Assembly: GCA_027317645.1 (NCBI GenBank)
Contig: DAHVQS010000015.1
Coordinates: forward strand, 1 to 36,446
Direction of reading: 5' to 3'
Source of the DNA: Paenalcaligenes sp021793095
Lineage (GTDB): Bacteria > Pseudomonadota > Gammaproteobacteria > Burkholderiales > Burkholderiaceae_B
DNA: 36,446 bases
Both the position numbers and the translations under genes were made by a program. Numbering within the stretch: the first letter of the stretch is position 1; the number at the start of each line of letters is the position of its first letter. Of the stretch, positions 8,638-17,400 are shown one piece after another. The notes under the pieces were generated by a model. The model did not search any database. It saw only the letters and a list, made by a program, of their open reading frames with translations, and was not told where the DNA came from.

Positions 8638-9981
8638 TTAACTCTTGTTGTCCTCGGATGATTTGTCCTCATCCTGAGATTGTGCTTGGTGAGTGTCTGT
8701 GGGCTCATCGGCAGGTGCCGATGTAGCGTCTACCCCGACCTGCTCAAGCTCGTGCTGCTCTGCCTCATCGGCCTGCTGTGCCGCCTTTTGACGTAAATTT
8801 TCAACGGCTGCTAAGGTATTATCCAACGAAGGGAGTTTGGGTTGTACGTCAACACCTTGTAGTTCGCGCAGCAGTCCCAAAGCACGTTGTGTTTTGGCAT
8901 TGCTGAGATCAAAACGCTTTTCCACCAACTGTGTCAACGTGTCCAGCTCCATTTGCCAAATTTCATTTTGTCGCGTCATGAGCGCGAGTTGAGCCATACT
9001 GACACGCAAACGAATGTGCTCACGCAATCCTTGGATTTGCTCTGGGGTCATTAACAAGACAGTGGCATCATCGACACGGCGTACGGATACTAGCTCAGCT
9101 AATTCTGCCCGCATAGTATTCCAAGCCCGCTGGGCCCAGTGCTGCGCCACATCGATGCTCTCTTCCCACCATTCTTGGTCGGTATCCTGCGGGGCGGCAC
9201 GATCTGCCGCTGTAGAATCATCATGCGTCTCTAGGATTTCTAGCTGATGCTCTTGTGGGGCCAACAAAGGTGCCTCGGTCAACCAGGTGAGCAGTGTTTC
9301 TAATTGCTCGAGCGTATCAGGCACATCGACACTTTCTACCGCGCGCAAACGATCCAAATCACCGTTGATGGCCTGCAATAAAATAGCCAGGCTTTGGCGA
9401 TTAGAGCGCACCAAGCGCGCCTGCGCAGTTTCCAACGGAATAATGGCATTGCGAACATTGCCCCCCACCAGTAACTGTTGTTGGGCCAGATCAATAAAGT
9501 GGGCAACATCGTTGAGCAGCATCAACTCAGTTCCCGAATCGGTCATTGTTTGCAAAGCTTGGGATAAATCATGTACCTGGTCTTCTAGCGTGGCGATTTT
9601 GTTATTTGCCTGTTTAAGCTGGCTTTGGCTGCGATCTAGATCACGCCCCAGTGTTTGCAGCTCTTGGGTGCTTTGCTCGGTACTGCTAAGTTGTGTTTGT
9701 AGCCGCTGCTCAAACTCTGCTTTGAAGTCCTTTTGCATTTCTTGGATATACCAAATAGTGGCCCCAAGAAGGATGATCACCAAAAGCACGACAAGATAAA
9801 TAGGCAGCATACTGCGTTTGGGCGCGGCCTGCTTGGTCGCACCCGCAGGTTTCGAGCTCGAGACAGAAGCAGCCTGTTGGGCTGTCTTGGCCTCGGTGGT
9901 TTTTTGTGCAGTAGGCTTTTGTTCAGAAGATTTTTCTTCTGGCTTTACCTGCTCTGGTTTGTCTGTTTTTTTTTCGCTCAT
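8638..9981 (-). CDS. hemX: HemX (uroporphyrinogen-III C-methyltransferase-like membrane protein)
   Basis: 447 residues. A Lys/Gln/Ala-rich cytosolic N-terminus (about 55 residues) leads into one membrane helix (LPIYLVVLLVIILLGATIWY), then a coiled coil (EFEQRLQTQLSSTEQSTQELQ onward) and the HemX domain with AHFIDLAQQQLLVGGNVRNAI and WWEESIDVAQHWAQRAW. An acidic, Gln-rich tail ends it. Despite the frequent methyltransferase label, no SAM-binding methylase motif is visible. It sits between hemD and hemY, the standard order. Confidence 0.88.
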   Translation of the reverse strand: MSEKKTDKPEQVKPEEKSSEQKPTAQKTTEAKTAQQAASVSSSKPAGATKQAAPKRSMLPIYLVVLLVIILLGATIWYIQEMQKDFKAEFEQRLQTQLSSTEQSTQELQTLGRDLDRSQSQLKQANNKIATLEDQVHDLSQALQTMTDSGTELMLLNDVAHFIDLAQQQLLVGGNVRNAIIPLETAQARLVRSNRQSLAILLQAINGDLDRLRAVESVDVPDTLEQLETLLTWLTEAPLLAPQEHQLEILETHDDSTAADRAAPQDTDQEWWEESIDVAQHWAQRAWNTMRAELAELVSVRRVDDATVLLMTPEQIQGLREHIRLRVSMAQLALMTRQNEIWQMELDTLTQLVEKRFDLSNAKTQRALGLLRELQGVDVQPKLPSLDNTLAAVENLRQKAAQQADEAEQHELEQVGVDATSAPADEPTDTHQAQSQDEDKSSEDNKS

Positions 9982-9995
9982 ATCATAAGGCCCAT

Positions 9996-10826
9996 CTAAG
10001 TTACCAGTGGACTGGCTGCTTGTAGCAAAGCAGACAACATCGACTCATGAGTGGGTATACACCTTTTTACCACTGCTAAGTTTGCGAATCCAGCATCATG
10101 CCATAAAGATTGTACTCGCTTTTCGATACGCTCATGAATCACCACAAATATTGACTGTTGGCACACAGCCAACAAATTCAATCGATGTAAATTTTCAAAA
10201 ATAGCTTGTGCACTTTCGCTGCTCGTCACCAAAAAGACTAATCCATGCGCTACCTGCTGTTGGAGCTGTGTCGCCATCTGTGGCGTCCAACGAGCACTCA
10301 GACGGTCGTACACAGCGAAGGTCTCTACCGATATGCCCTGCTCTACCAACTGACCACGCAACCACTCGCGTCCTGTTTTACCGCGAACAATCAGTGTATT
10401 TTGAATGTTGGGCAATTCAGGCCACAAAACATCCCATAAGGCCTCAGAATCATGCCTAGGCGCGGTGGCGGGCGGGTGGCGCCACTGCAAATCTAGCCCA
10501 TCTGTTTGGTATTGCTCGATCTCATGCTGGGCGACCTCTCGCGTACTGACCCCCACAGTGCCAATTTTAGTAGCTGCTGGCCAATGCCAGCGCTCTATTT
10601 GGTACAAGGGTCTTAAATAGCAGCGTGCTGCTTGCCCGCTCACAAAGACCACTAAATCATATTGGTTTGGATGGAGACTGGCTGGAATCTCTGACACCAA
10701 AGGGACTACCTCGAGTGCAGGTAGATTTAAATGCGGGATCCCCGCGCCCGCCAACGCCTGAGCAAGCACATGATTACGTTGCTCAGGCCGGGTCAAAATG
10801 ACCGTACGGGCTACCGATTTAGTCAT
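9996..10826 (-). CDS. hemD: uroporphyrinogen-III synthase
   Basis: 276 residues. HemD closes hydroxymethylbilane to uroporphyrinogen III. Visible family traits are the N-terminal VILTRPEQRNHVLAQALAGAG, DLVVFVSGQAARCYL, KIGTVGVSTREVAQ, the second-domain IVRGKTGREWLRGQLVEQG, and FLVTSSESAQAIFENL. The family is poorly conserved, and the position directly after hemC supports the call. I chose the ATG at 10824-10826, which overlaps the end of hemC by 8 bases; an in-frame start 48 bases upstream would lie deeper in hemC and add residues unlike the family. Confidence 0.88.
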   Translation of the reverse strand: MTKSVARTVILTRPEQRNHVLAQALAGAGIPHLNLPALEVVPLVSEIPASLHPNQYDLVVFVSGQAARCYLRPLYQIERWHWPAATKIGTVGVSTREVAQHEIEQYQTDGLDLQWRHPPATAPRHDSEALWDVLWPELPNIQNTLIVRGKTGREWLRGQLVEQGISVETFAVYDRLSARWTPQMATQLQQQVAHGLVFLVTSSESAQAIFENLHRLNLLAVCQQSIFVVIHERIEKRVQSLWHDAGFANLAVVKRCIPTHESMLSALLQAASPLVT

Positions 10827-11778
10827 GCCTCTGCTGATCAAGACGCTTGAGAATCTGGTCTGCCCCCTGGGCAATTAGATCTCTGGCAACCCGTTCGCCC
10901 ATTGCACGGGCATCTTTAGCGGGGCCCGTTTCCTCGGCACGGTAAACAACTGAACCATCGGGCTCTGCCACCAAGGCACGGATGCGCAATGTTTCCTCTG
11001 AGGCATCATCAGCAGAGTTTAAAATCTCGGCATAAGCGGCCATCGGCACCTGACACGAGCCCCCCAATACACGCGAGACACTACGCTCTGCCTCAGCGCG
11101 TGCCGTGCTTTGAGCGCAAATCAGGGGCTGTAAAATAGGCAATAAATCAGTGCGTTTTTTGTTAATTTCAATACCTAAAGCGCCCTGGCCTGCTGAGGGT
11201 AGAGAGTCCTCTGGCGAGAGCACCGTGCGGATTCTGTCCTGCATGCCGAGTCGCTCGAGCCCTGCGGCGGCTAAAATAATCGCATCAAATTCACCCGCAT
11301 CTAATTTCCCTAGCCTCGTATCTAGGTTGCCGCGTAGGGGTTTCACCACTAAATGCGGGTAGCGCGCCCTAATCTGCGATTCGCGTCGCAGGCTGGACGT
11401 ACCGACGATGGCGCCCTCTGGCATTTCTGCGAGATTGGCATACTGCCCCGATACAAAGGCATCACAAGAGTTACCGCGCGGCAAAATTGCGGGCAGTGCA
11501 AACTCCTCGGGCAATTCATAGGGCACGTCTTTGAGTGAATGCACGGCAATATGCGCCCGACCATCCAGCAAAGCATGCTCAAGTTCTTTAATGAACAGCC
11601 CTTTGCCACCAATTTTCGACAAGCTGCGGTCTAAGATTTCATCACCGCGTGTGCTCAAACTCAACAACTCCACCTGCATCTCGGGATGCAAAGTTTCTAG
11701 TGTTTCTTTGACATGCTCAGCCTGCCACAATGCCAGGCGGCTCGCTCGTGTTGCGATTACTATTTTTTCCAAAGCCAC
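10819..11778 (-). CDS. hemC: porphobilinogen deaminase (hydroxymethylbilane synthase)
   Basis: 319 residues, normal for the family. It polymerises four porphobilinogens on a dipyrromethane cofactor. That cofactor attaches to the Cys in LGGSCQVPMAAYAE, here Cys242, as in E. coli. Also visible are IATRASRLALWQAEHV, STRGDEILDRSLSKIGGKGLF, HSLKDVP, TSSLRRESQI and PLRGNLDTRLGKL. The start appears to be GTG (11776-11778), with AGGAG 11 bases upstream, rather long spacing; no in-frame ATG lies nearby. It starts 26 bases after the small membrane gene. Confidence 0.95.
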   Translation of the reverse strand: MALEKIVIATRASRLALWQAEHVKETLETLHPEMQVELLSLSTRGDEILDRSLSKIGGKGLFIKELEHALLDGRAHIAVHSLKDVPYELPEEFALPAILPRGNSCDAFVSGQYANLAEMPEGAIVGTSSLRRESQIRARYPHLVVKPLRGNLDTRLGKLDAGEFDAIILAAAGLERLGMQDRIRTVLSPEDSLPSAGQGALGIEINKKRTDLLPILQPLICAQSTARAEAERSVSRVLGGSCQVPMAAYAEILNSADDASEETLRIRALVAEPDGSVVYRAEETGPAKDARAMGERVARDLIAQGADQILKRLDQQRHD

Positions 11779-11804
11779 TGGGTGCGGTACTCCTGAAATA
11801 AAAT

Positions 11805-11933
11805 TTAAAGTGTGTTGGCAAGATAACGCGCAATAGCGGCGCCTACCAAGCCCAAAACGCCAAGAATGGTCAAGCCTTGCAATAAAGAGAACCGAGATTC
11901 ATAGGCTTTTTTCTGAGGTTTTTCTGTACTCAT
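11805..11933 (-). CDS. 42-residue single-helix membrane microprotein
   Basis: It encodes a Lys/Glu-rich cytosolic start (MSTEKPQKKAYESRF) followed by one hydrophobic helix (LLQGLTILGVLGLVGAAIARYL). The ATG at 11931-11933 overlaps the terC stop as ATGA, so it is probably translated by coupling; an AAGG lies 10 bases upstream. I do not recognise the family; it differs from the DUF2970 proteins I recall. It could be a small partner of TerC or an unrelated membrane peptide. The overlap plus clear topology make a real gene likely. Confidence 0.6.
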   Translation of the reverse strand: MSTEKPQKKAYESRFSLLQGLTILGVLGLVGAAIARYLANTL

Positions 11934-12637
11934 GATTTGATTACCTTTGTTTTGTTTTCGCGTCGCTTGGCAAACCAACGACCGAAAACCATCACTATCA
12001 AGGCACATGCCACCTCAACACCTAATTGAGTAGAACGTGCCACCTCGCCGTAATGCGCGACAATAAAACTGTCTGTCACGAGCATACCACCGGCGATCCA
12101 ACCTAACAAACCCGCCCCCAACATAACAACAATAGGAAAGCGGTCAAGTATTTTTAGTATGAGGGTACTGCCCCAAATAATAATGGGAACACTAAGTAAA
12201 AGACCAAAGACCACATACAACAACTGGTGCTCAGTGCCATAGGCAATGCCTGCAATGGCAATCACATTGTCTAGGCTCATCACAAAATCAGCGATCAAAA
12301 TAGTTTTGATGGCCCCCAGCAAGGTCCCTTTTGCCTTTAGATTATTCTCACCCGCTTCGCCAGGTAATAATAAAGAAACCCCAATCCATAATAACAAAAC
12401 AGCGCCGACTATTTTAAGGAAGGGTGTCGCCAATAAGCTCAGCGCGAAAAACACCAATGCTATGCGCAGCGCAACGGCAGCGAAAGTCCCCCAAAATATG
12501 CCTGCTCGACGTTTTTTAGGATCGAGGTTTCTACATGCCAGAGCTATCACCAATGCATTATCACCCCCCAACAAAATATCAATGAGGATGATCTGGAATA
12601 AAACGCCCCAGTGCAAATGTTGGAGTAGCTCTAGCAT
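11930..12637 (-). CDS. TerC-family integral membrane protein (YjbE-like)
   Basis: 235 residues with about seven membrane helices. Diagnostic motifs are LIDILLGGDNALVIALA (Asp26-Asn27) and its second-half echo DFVMSLDNVIAIAGIAYG. LGWIAGGMLVTD follows near the C-terminus. TerC proteins are linked to metal resistance, and Alx/MntP-type relatives to manganese export or metal loading of exported proteins. Substrate cannot be told here. The gene lies 27 bases after sucD, too close for a yybP-ykoY riboswitch. It overlaps the microprotein gene downstream. Confidence 0.9.
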   Translation of the reverse strand: MLELLQHLHWGVLFQIILIDILLGGDNALVIALACRNLDPKKRRAGIFWGTFAAVALRIALVFFALSLLATPFLKIVGAVLLLWIGVSLLLPGEAGENNLKAKGTLLGAIKTILIADFVMSLDNVIAIAGIAYGTEHQLLYVVFGLLLSVPIIIWGSTLILKILDRFPIVVMLGAGLLGWIAGGMLVTDSFIVAHYGEVARSTQLGVEVACALIVMVFGRWFAKRRENKTKVIKS

Positions 12638-12664
12638 GCAATGCCTTTTACGTAGGACTTAGGC

Positions 12665-13546
12665 TTAGAGCACCGACTTGAGGAGTTTACCCATCTCAGA
12701 GGGGTCCATGGTGGTACGAATACCGCACTCTTCGAGCACCTCGATTTTGGCCTGAGCCGTATCATCGCCCCCAGAAATCAATGCACCCGCATGACCCATC
12801 CGCTTGCCTGCTGGAGCGGTCACCCCAGCAATAAAGCTAACCACCGGCTTGGTCATGTTTTCTTTGGCCCAGCGCGCGGCGTTCACCTCGTCTGGTCCAC
12901 CGATTTCACCGATCATGACGACAGCGTCTGTATCGGGATCATCATTGAACATCTTGAGGACATCAATGTGTTTTAGTCCATTAATGGGATCACCGCCAAT
13001 ACCCACTGCTGAGGACTGTCCCAGGCCCAGCTCTGTCAACTGTGCGACAGCCTCATAAGTCAAAGTCCCAGAGCGACTGACGACACCAATACGCCCTTTT
13101 TTATGAATATGGCCAGGCATAATCCCAATTTTGATTTCATCGGGGGTAATCACGCCAGGGCAATTAGGACCTAACAGTAAGGTGCTCTTATTTTCTGCGC
13201 GCATTTTATTGCGTAACTCGAGCATGTCCCGCACAGGAATACCCTCGGTAATGCAAATCACCAAGTCCAAATCTGCGTCTACGGCCTCCCAAATAGCGGC
13301 AGCGGCGCCTGCAGGGGGAACATAAATGACAGAAACCGTCGCCCCGGTTTGCTCTTTGGCCTCTTTAACGGTGCCGTAAATGGGAATACCTTCGAAATCC
13401 TCACCCGCACGGCGAGGGTTCACTCCAGCCACAAACGCCTCCATACCATTGCCATATTCACGGCACATCCGTGTATGAAACTGGCCGGTGTTTCCAGTAA
13501 TCCCTTGGGTAATAACTTTAGTGTCTTTGTTTACAAGAATTGACAT
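12665..13546 (-). CDS. sucD: succinyl-CoA synthetase alpha subunit (ADP-forming)
   Basis: 293 residues. SucD binds CoA and carries the phosphorylated His, seen in RMGHAGALISGG (E. coli His246 equivalent). Also visible are the N-terminal VITQGITGNTGQFHT, the CoA-binding VAGVNPRRAG, LLGPNCPGVI, and IGVVSRSGTLTYEA. It forms succinate and ATP from succinyl-CoA with SucC in the TCA cycle. It follows sucC by 51 bases. Confidence 0.97.
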   Translation of the reverse strand: MSILVNKDTKVITQGITGNTGQFHTRMCREYGNGMEAFVAGVNPRRAGEDFEGIPIYGTVKEAKEQTGATVSVIYVPPAGAAAAIWEAVDADLDLVICITEGIPVRDMLELRNKMRAENKSTLLLGPNCPGVITPDEIKIGIMPGHIHKKGRIGVVSRSGTLTYEAVAQLTELGLGQSSAVGIGGDPINGLKHIDVLKMFNDDPDTDAVVMIGEIGGPDEVNAARWAKENMTKPVVSFIAGVTAPAGKRMGHAGALISGGDDTAQAKIEVLEECGIRTTMDPSEMGKLLKSVL

Positions 13547-13597
13547 GTAGATTCCTTATCGAATGCTTGATGGGTAGCTTGGATACTGACAGGAGTG

Positions 13598-14767
13598 CTA
13601 TGCGGCACCCTTTGCTGCCTCAACAATTTTTGTCGCAGCCTCAGCCATCGTATCGGCACTGATGATGGGCAGACCCGACTCGGCCAGCATCTGTTTACCC
13701 TGTTCTTCGTTAGTACCCTTCATACGTACCACCAAGGGCACATCGAGGTTGACCGCCTTGCTCGCCGCAATCACCCCTTCGGCAATCACATCACAGCGCA
13801 TAATCCCGCCAAAAATGTTCACCAAAATAGCCTTAACATTGTCGTTGCTAAGCATGAGCTTAAAGGCCTCGGTGACCTTTTCTGCGGTGGCACCACCCCC
13901 TACATCGAGGAAGTTAGCAGGCTCGCCTCCGAAAAGCTTAATCGTATCCATTGTCGCCATGGCCAGACCCGCGCCATTCACAAGGCAACCGATATTGCCA
14001 TCGAGTTGAATGTAGGCCAAATCATGTTTACTGGCCTCAACCTCGGCAGGATCCTCTTCGTCGAGATCGCGGAATTCAACAATCTCATCCTGACGATATA
14101 AAGCATTACTATCAAAATTAAACTTGGCATCTAAAGCGATGACATCACCACTGCCGGTCAACACCAGCGGGTTGATTTCTGCCAAAGCGCCATCGTAATC
14201 CCAGTACACCTGGTAGAGTTTTTGCAAGAGCTCTGCCGCCTGTTCTTGGGATGCCTCGGGGATGCCCACCCCTTTGACTAAACCAATGGCTTCTTCTTTG
14301 GTAAACCCCTGTGCGGGATCGACAAAAACCTTGAGGATTGCATCTGGGTTTTCTTCGGCGACCTCTTCGATTTCAACCCCCCCCTCGGCAGAGGCCATCA
14401 CACAGACCCGTTGAGATTCACGGTCAGTTACAATGCCGACATAGAACTCTTTTTGGATATCAGCACCCTCTTCGATCAAAAGGCGACGTACCTTTTGACC
14501 CTCGGGGCCAGTTTGGTGCGTGACCAGCTGCATGCCCAAAATTTCATCAGCGTATTGGCGTACTTCGTCTATAGATTTAGCAATCTTGACGCCCCCTCCT
14601 TTGCCACGTCCTCCTGCATGGATCTGGGCCTTGACCACCCACACTGGACCGCCCAATTCATTAGCTGCTTGAACGGCCTCATCCACGGTAAAAACAGGAA
14701 TGCCGCGGGGTACATTCACACCGTGCTTTCTTAACAGTGCCTTGCCTTGATATTCGTGAATATTCAT
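13598..14767 (-). CDS. sucC: succinyl-CoA synthetase beta subunit (ADP-forming)
   Basis: 389 residues, full length. The ATP-grasp domain begins MNIHEYQGKALLRKHGV, with VVKAQIHAGGRGKGGGVK and LAEINPLVLTGSGDVIALDAK for nucleotide and Mg binding. The C-terminal CoA-ligase domain has NGAGLAMATMD, NFLDVGGGATAEKV and VNIFGGIMRCD. It is the partner of SucD. AGGTAACC precedes the ATG. Unlike many bacteria, no sucAB or mdh genes are next to it; DUF2889 and recX are upstream. Confidence 0.97.
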   Translation of the reverse strand: MNIHEYQGKALLRKHGVNVPRGIPVFTVDEAVQAANELGGPVWVVKAQIHAGGRGKGGGVKIAKSIDEVRQYADEILGMQLVTHQTGPEGQKVRRLLIEEGADIQKEFYVGIVTDRESQRVCVMASAEGGVEIEEVAEENPDAILKVFVDPAQGFTKEEAIGLVKGVGIPEASQEQAAELLQKLYQVYWDYDGALAEINPLVLTGSGDVIALDAKFNFDSNALYRQDEIVEFRDLDEEDPAEVEASKHDLAYIQLDGNIGCLVNGAGLAMATMDTIKLFGGEPANFLDVGGGATAEKVTEAFKLMLSNDNVKAILVNIFGGIMRCDVIAEGVIAASKAVNLDVPLVVRMKGTNEEQGKQMLAESGLPIISADTMAEAATKIVEAAKGAA

Positions 14768-14815
14768 TGGTTACCTGTCTGACTAATTCAAAAAACGAAA
14801 ATACCGCCTACTATT

Positions 14816-15388
14816 TTAATCGGATTGAGTAGGCGCCTTGTACCACTTTGGATAATGCTCTTTTACTACCTCGCCATCGGAGCGCAATGCATGGCAGCCG
14901 TCAACAGCAAAGGGTTTGCGTTCTTTATTATCCCGTTGGCGACCTTGATTCACCATGCGTGTACCCATCCCCTGCACAGCGAGTGTTGGCAGCACCTGAC
15001 ATAACTCGGTCATGTGGGTACACCCATCAGTGCGCCCAAAGCGATCTCGTACGGCATGCCGAAAGCCACGCAAAAGATTGAGGCCAATTAATCCTCGATA
15101 GTCGTCAGAGATTGCCGCACATGAAGCGCCATACGGCGCATGGGTATAATGCACTTGAGCATCTACAATCGTGAACGTCTCATCAACGGTGACCCGCACC
15201 TGCATATGATGCACGGGCTCACCCGCATGGTGGGTGCTGCCGTCACGGCGCTCAAAATCGTAATGCTTTGTATCGATGAGCGTTGCCTCTAGATCCCACA
15301 AACCATCATCACGCTCAAATGCCTGTGAAGTAATACTACGTGTATGTAAAGGTGTGCGAGAAACAGCAGATTCTGTAGGTGAAGACAT
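14816..15388 (-). CDS. DUF2889 family protein
   Basis: 190 residues, no signal peptide or membrane helix. It matches the DUF2889 pattern as I know it: TPLHTRSITSQAFERDDGLWDLEATLIDTK, HHMQVRVTVDETFTIVDAQVHY, CAAISDDYRGLIGLNLLRGF, and a Cys/His-bearing GCTHMTELC. The function is unknown. In the Bordetella group a gene of this family also lies between recX and sucC, from my knowledge of that order. I chose the ATG at 15386-15388; a start 27 bases upstream is possible. Confidence 0.8.
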   Translation of the reverse strand: MSSPTESAVSRTPLHTRSITSQAFERDDGLWDLEATLIDTKHYDFERRDGSTHHAGEPVHHMQVRVTVDETFTIVDAQVHYTHAPYGASCAAISDDYRGLIGLNLLRGFRHAVRDRFGRTDGCTHMTELCQVLPTLAVQGMGTRMVNQGRQRDNKERKPFAVDGCHALRSDGEVVKEHYPKWYKAPTQSD

Positions 15389-15488
15389 AAATAGATACCT
15401 ACTAATGTGACACAATCAAACTGCCTACTATACCACTTTCCACACCCGCACGCGTGCTTAACTCACCCAGCAATAGATATATTTGGAA

Positions 15489-15932
15489 TTATTCAGACCG
15501 CGATTTAGAAAGCACTTTGCGAATTATTTCACTGCGGAAACCACGCTGGCCTAAAAAACGGTAATGGCGCGCATACTCTCGCTGATCTTGGGCTGGGTGC
15601 TGGAATTTGCGCGACCACACCTCGCAGGCACGCTCATACTCGTCATCATCTAGCGGCGCCAAAACCTCATCGATAATCTGAGCATCTATTTTTTGCTGTG
15701 TGAGCTCGTGATATAAGCGCTGCCGCCCGAAACGCTCTTTGCGTGAGCGGACAAATACCTCGGCGAATCGATGATCACTGAGTAAACCCTGGTCCTCGAG
15801 GGTGTCGAGTACTTGCGTGATCTCATCCTCGTCTTCGGTGTAGCGGCGCATTTTGCGCGCCAAATCATGCCGAGAATGCTCGCGGCGCGCGAGTAAAGCC
15901 ACCGCGCGGGATAATAGGCTCGTCGTGCTCAT
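15489..15932 (-). CDS. recX: RecX, regulator of RecA filaments
   Basis: 147 residues, normal for RecX. It has the repeated three-helix modules: LLSRAVALLARREHSRHDLARKM, LDTLEDQGLLSDHRFAEVFVRSRKERFGRQRL, and a C-terminal YRFLGQRGFRSEIIRKVL. RecX binds RecA filaments and limits RecA activity. It lies 54 bases after recA with a hairpin between them, so expression is probably a read-through fraction of recA transcription. Confidence 0.93.
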   Translation of the reverse strand: MSTTSLLSRAVALLARREHSRHDLARKMRRYTEDEDEITQVLDTLEDQGLLSDHRFAEVFVRSRKERFGRQRLYHELTQQKIDAQIIDEVLAPLDDDEYERACEVWSRKFQHPAQDQREYARHYRFLGQRGFRSEIIRKVLSKSRSE

Positions 15933-15950
15933 GATTAAATTTGCGGGTGA

Positions 15951-15981
15951 TAAACAAAAATAACCGGGACAACTGTCCCGG
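15951..15981 (-). terminator. hairpin between recA and recX (terminator or attenuator)
   Basis: Perfect 7-base-pair stem CCGGGAC (15964-15970) and GTCCCGG (15975-15981) with a 4-base loop. On the minus strand it is followed by TTATTTTTG, an imperfect T run. It should stop part of the recA transcripts before recX, as described for recA-recX in other bacteria. Confidence 0.75.
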
Positions 15982-15986
15982 CCAGA

Positions 15987-17075
15987 TTATTCTTTAGCTG
16001 CATCGGCACCATCATCGGCCGCTGGAGTTGGGGCTGGTGCATCTTCTAGAGGAGCTAATGTGGCCACCCCAAAATGCTCACGCACCTTATTTTCTATCTC
16101 GCGCGCGAGTACGGGATTTTCTATGAGCAACTCGCGTGCATTGTCTTTGCCCTGGCCCAAGCGCTGATCGCCATAGCTATACCAAGCGCCAGAACGCTTG
16201 ACAATGCCAGCCTGAACGCCCAAATCGATGATCTCGCCCTCGCGGGAAATCCCTCTGCCGTACATGATGTCAAACTCTGCCTGCTTGAACGGAGGGGCAA
16301 CTTTATTTTTAACCACCTTAACGCGAGTTTCGTTGCCGATCACCTCGTCGCCACGTTTGATGGCACCGATGCGGCGAATATCCAGACGCACTGATGAATA
16401 GAATTTGAGTGCATTACCCCCAGTGGTGGTTTCTGGATTGCCAAACATGACGCCGATCTTCATACGGATCTGGTTAATGAAGATCACCATACAGTTGGCA
16501 CGTTTGATGGTGGCAGTGAGCTTGCGCAGTGCCTGACTCATTAAACGGGCCTGCAAGCCGGGTAGAGAATCACCCATATCGCCCTCGATCTCGGCCTTTG
16601 GCGTCAATGCGGCCACCGAATCCACAACCACTAAATCAACGGAACCCGAGCGCACGAGTGCCTCGGTAATCTCGAGTGCCTGCTCGCCAGTATCTGGCTG
16701 TGAAATCAGCAAATCATCAAGGTTAACACCGAGTTTGGAAGCGTATTGCACATCGAGTGCGTGTTCGGCGTCGACAAAAGCACAAGTCCCGCCGAGCTTT
16801 TGCATTTCGGCTAATACCTCGAGAGACAAGGTGGTTTTACCTGATGACTCGGGGCCGTAAACCTCGATCACACGGCCGCGCGGTAAGCCCCCTACACCCA
16901 AAGCAATATCTAATCCCAACGACCCTGTCGAACATACTTGAATATCGTGCTCGACTTGATCATCTCCGTAACGCATGACGGAGCCCTTGCCAAATTGTTT
17001 TTCGATCTGGCTCAATGCAGCAGCCAAGGCCTTTTCGCGTTCTGCGGTATTGGCTCTGTTTCTGTTGTCGTTCAT
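15987..17075 (-). CDS. recA: recombinase RecA
   Basis: 362 residues. Walker A GPESSGKT (about residues 74-81), Walker B region LVVVDSVAAL, loop L1/L2 segments (GDSLPGLQARLMSQALRKL and NPETTTGGNALKFYSSVRLDIRRIG), and the acidic Ala/Pro/Asp-rich C-terminus are all present. RecA drives homologous pairing and triggers LexA self-cleavage. The ATG at 17073-17075 follows AGAGGG; the frame stays open 30 bases further but that extension is not family-like. A LexA box lies upstream at 17158-17177. Confidence 0.98.
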   Translation of the reverse strand: MNDNRNRANTAEREKALAAALSQIEKQFGKGSVMRYGDDQVEHDIQVCSTGSLGLDIALGVGGLPRGRVIEVYGPESSGKTTLSLEVLAEMQKLGGTCAFVDAEHALDVQYASKLGVNLDDLLISQPDTGEQALEITEALVRSGSVDLVVVDSVAALTPKAEIEGDMGDSLPGLQARLMSQALRKLTATIKRANCMVIFINQIRMKIGVMFGNPETTTGGNALKFYSSVRLDIRRIGAIKRGDEVIGNETRVKVVKNKVAPPFKQAEFDIMYGRGISREGEIIDLGVQAGIVKRSGAWYSYGDQRLGQGKDNARELLIENPVLAREIENKVREHFGVATLAPLEDAPAPTPAADDGADAAKE

Positions 17076-17157
17076 GTAACCCTCTAACGTTATAAATGCG
17101 CGCACTGCACATGGACCCCGCCCATAAACGCAGCACTAAAAATCTCAAAAGACAGTA

Positions 17158-17177
17158 TACTGTATAAAAACACAGTA
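17158..17177 (-). promoter_or_regulatory. LexA (SOS) box in the recA promoter
   Basis: The site reads CTGT-N8-ACAG (17160-17175), flanked by TA on both sides, which is the Gram-negative LexA consensus. It lies 83 bases from the recA start. On the recA strand TATACA and TATACT (-10-like) overlap it or lie directly beside it, so LexA would block RNA polymerase. A further CTGT half-site at 17152-17155 forms ACAGTATACTGT with the box. Confidence 0.88.
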
Positions 17178-17400
17178 AGCGAGTCACCTATTTATTATTT
17201 TTACATATCAAGCAATGGCGAGTTTCTTATTTGCACGGTTGGATTGCTATTGTAGCGCATTCTTTTGATTCTCTTGAGACCCAAAAAGCCTCTTATCTAG
17301 GTTAACTTTTACCCAACCGCAATGCCCATACGCGCCTACACTTTTGTTTGTCAAAAAGCGTACAATTAGTTGTTTTTGCCTTTATCGGATCGGTATATTT
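17178..17400. other. remaining recA-rdgC intergenic region
   Basis: AT-rich stretch between the LexA box and rdgC. It should hold the rdgC promoter. A TACAAT (-10-like) stands upstream of the gene without a good -35 at normal spacing, and TATATT sits directly before the rdgC ATG, too close for a normal leader. No ORF or RNA gene is visible. Confidence 0.4.

Noticed and set aside
9287..9799. Plus-strand ORF of 170 residues opposite hemX
   Set aside because: Ser/Cys/Arg-rich translation typical of an antisense shadow; hemX on the other strand is a recognised gene.
12638..12664. Possible manganese (yybP-ykoY) riboswitch before terC
   Set aside because: Only 27 bases separate sucD and terC, too short for this RNA.
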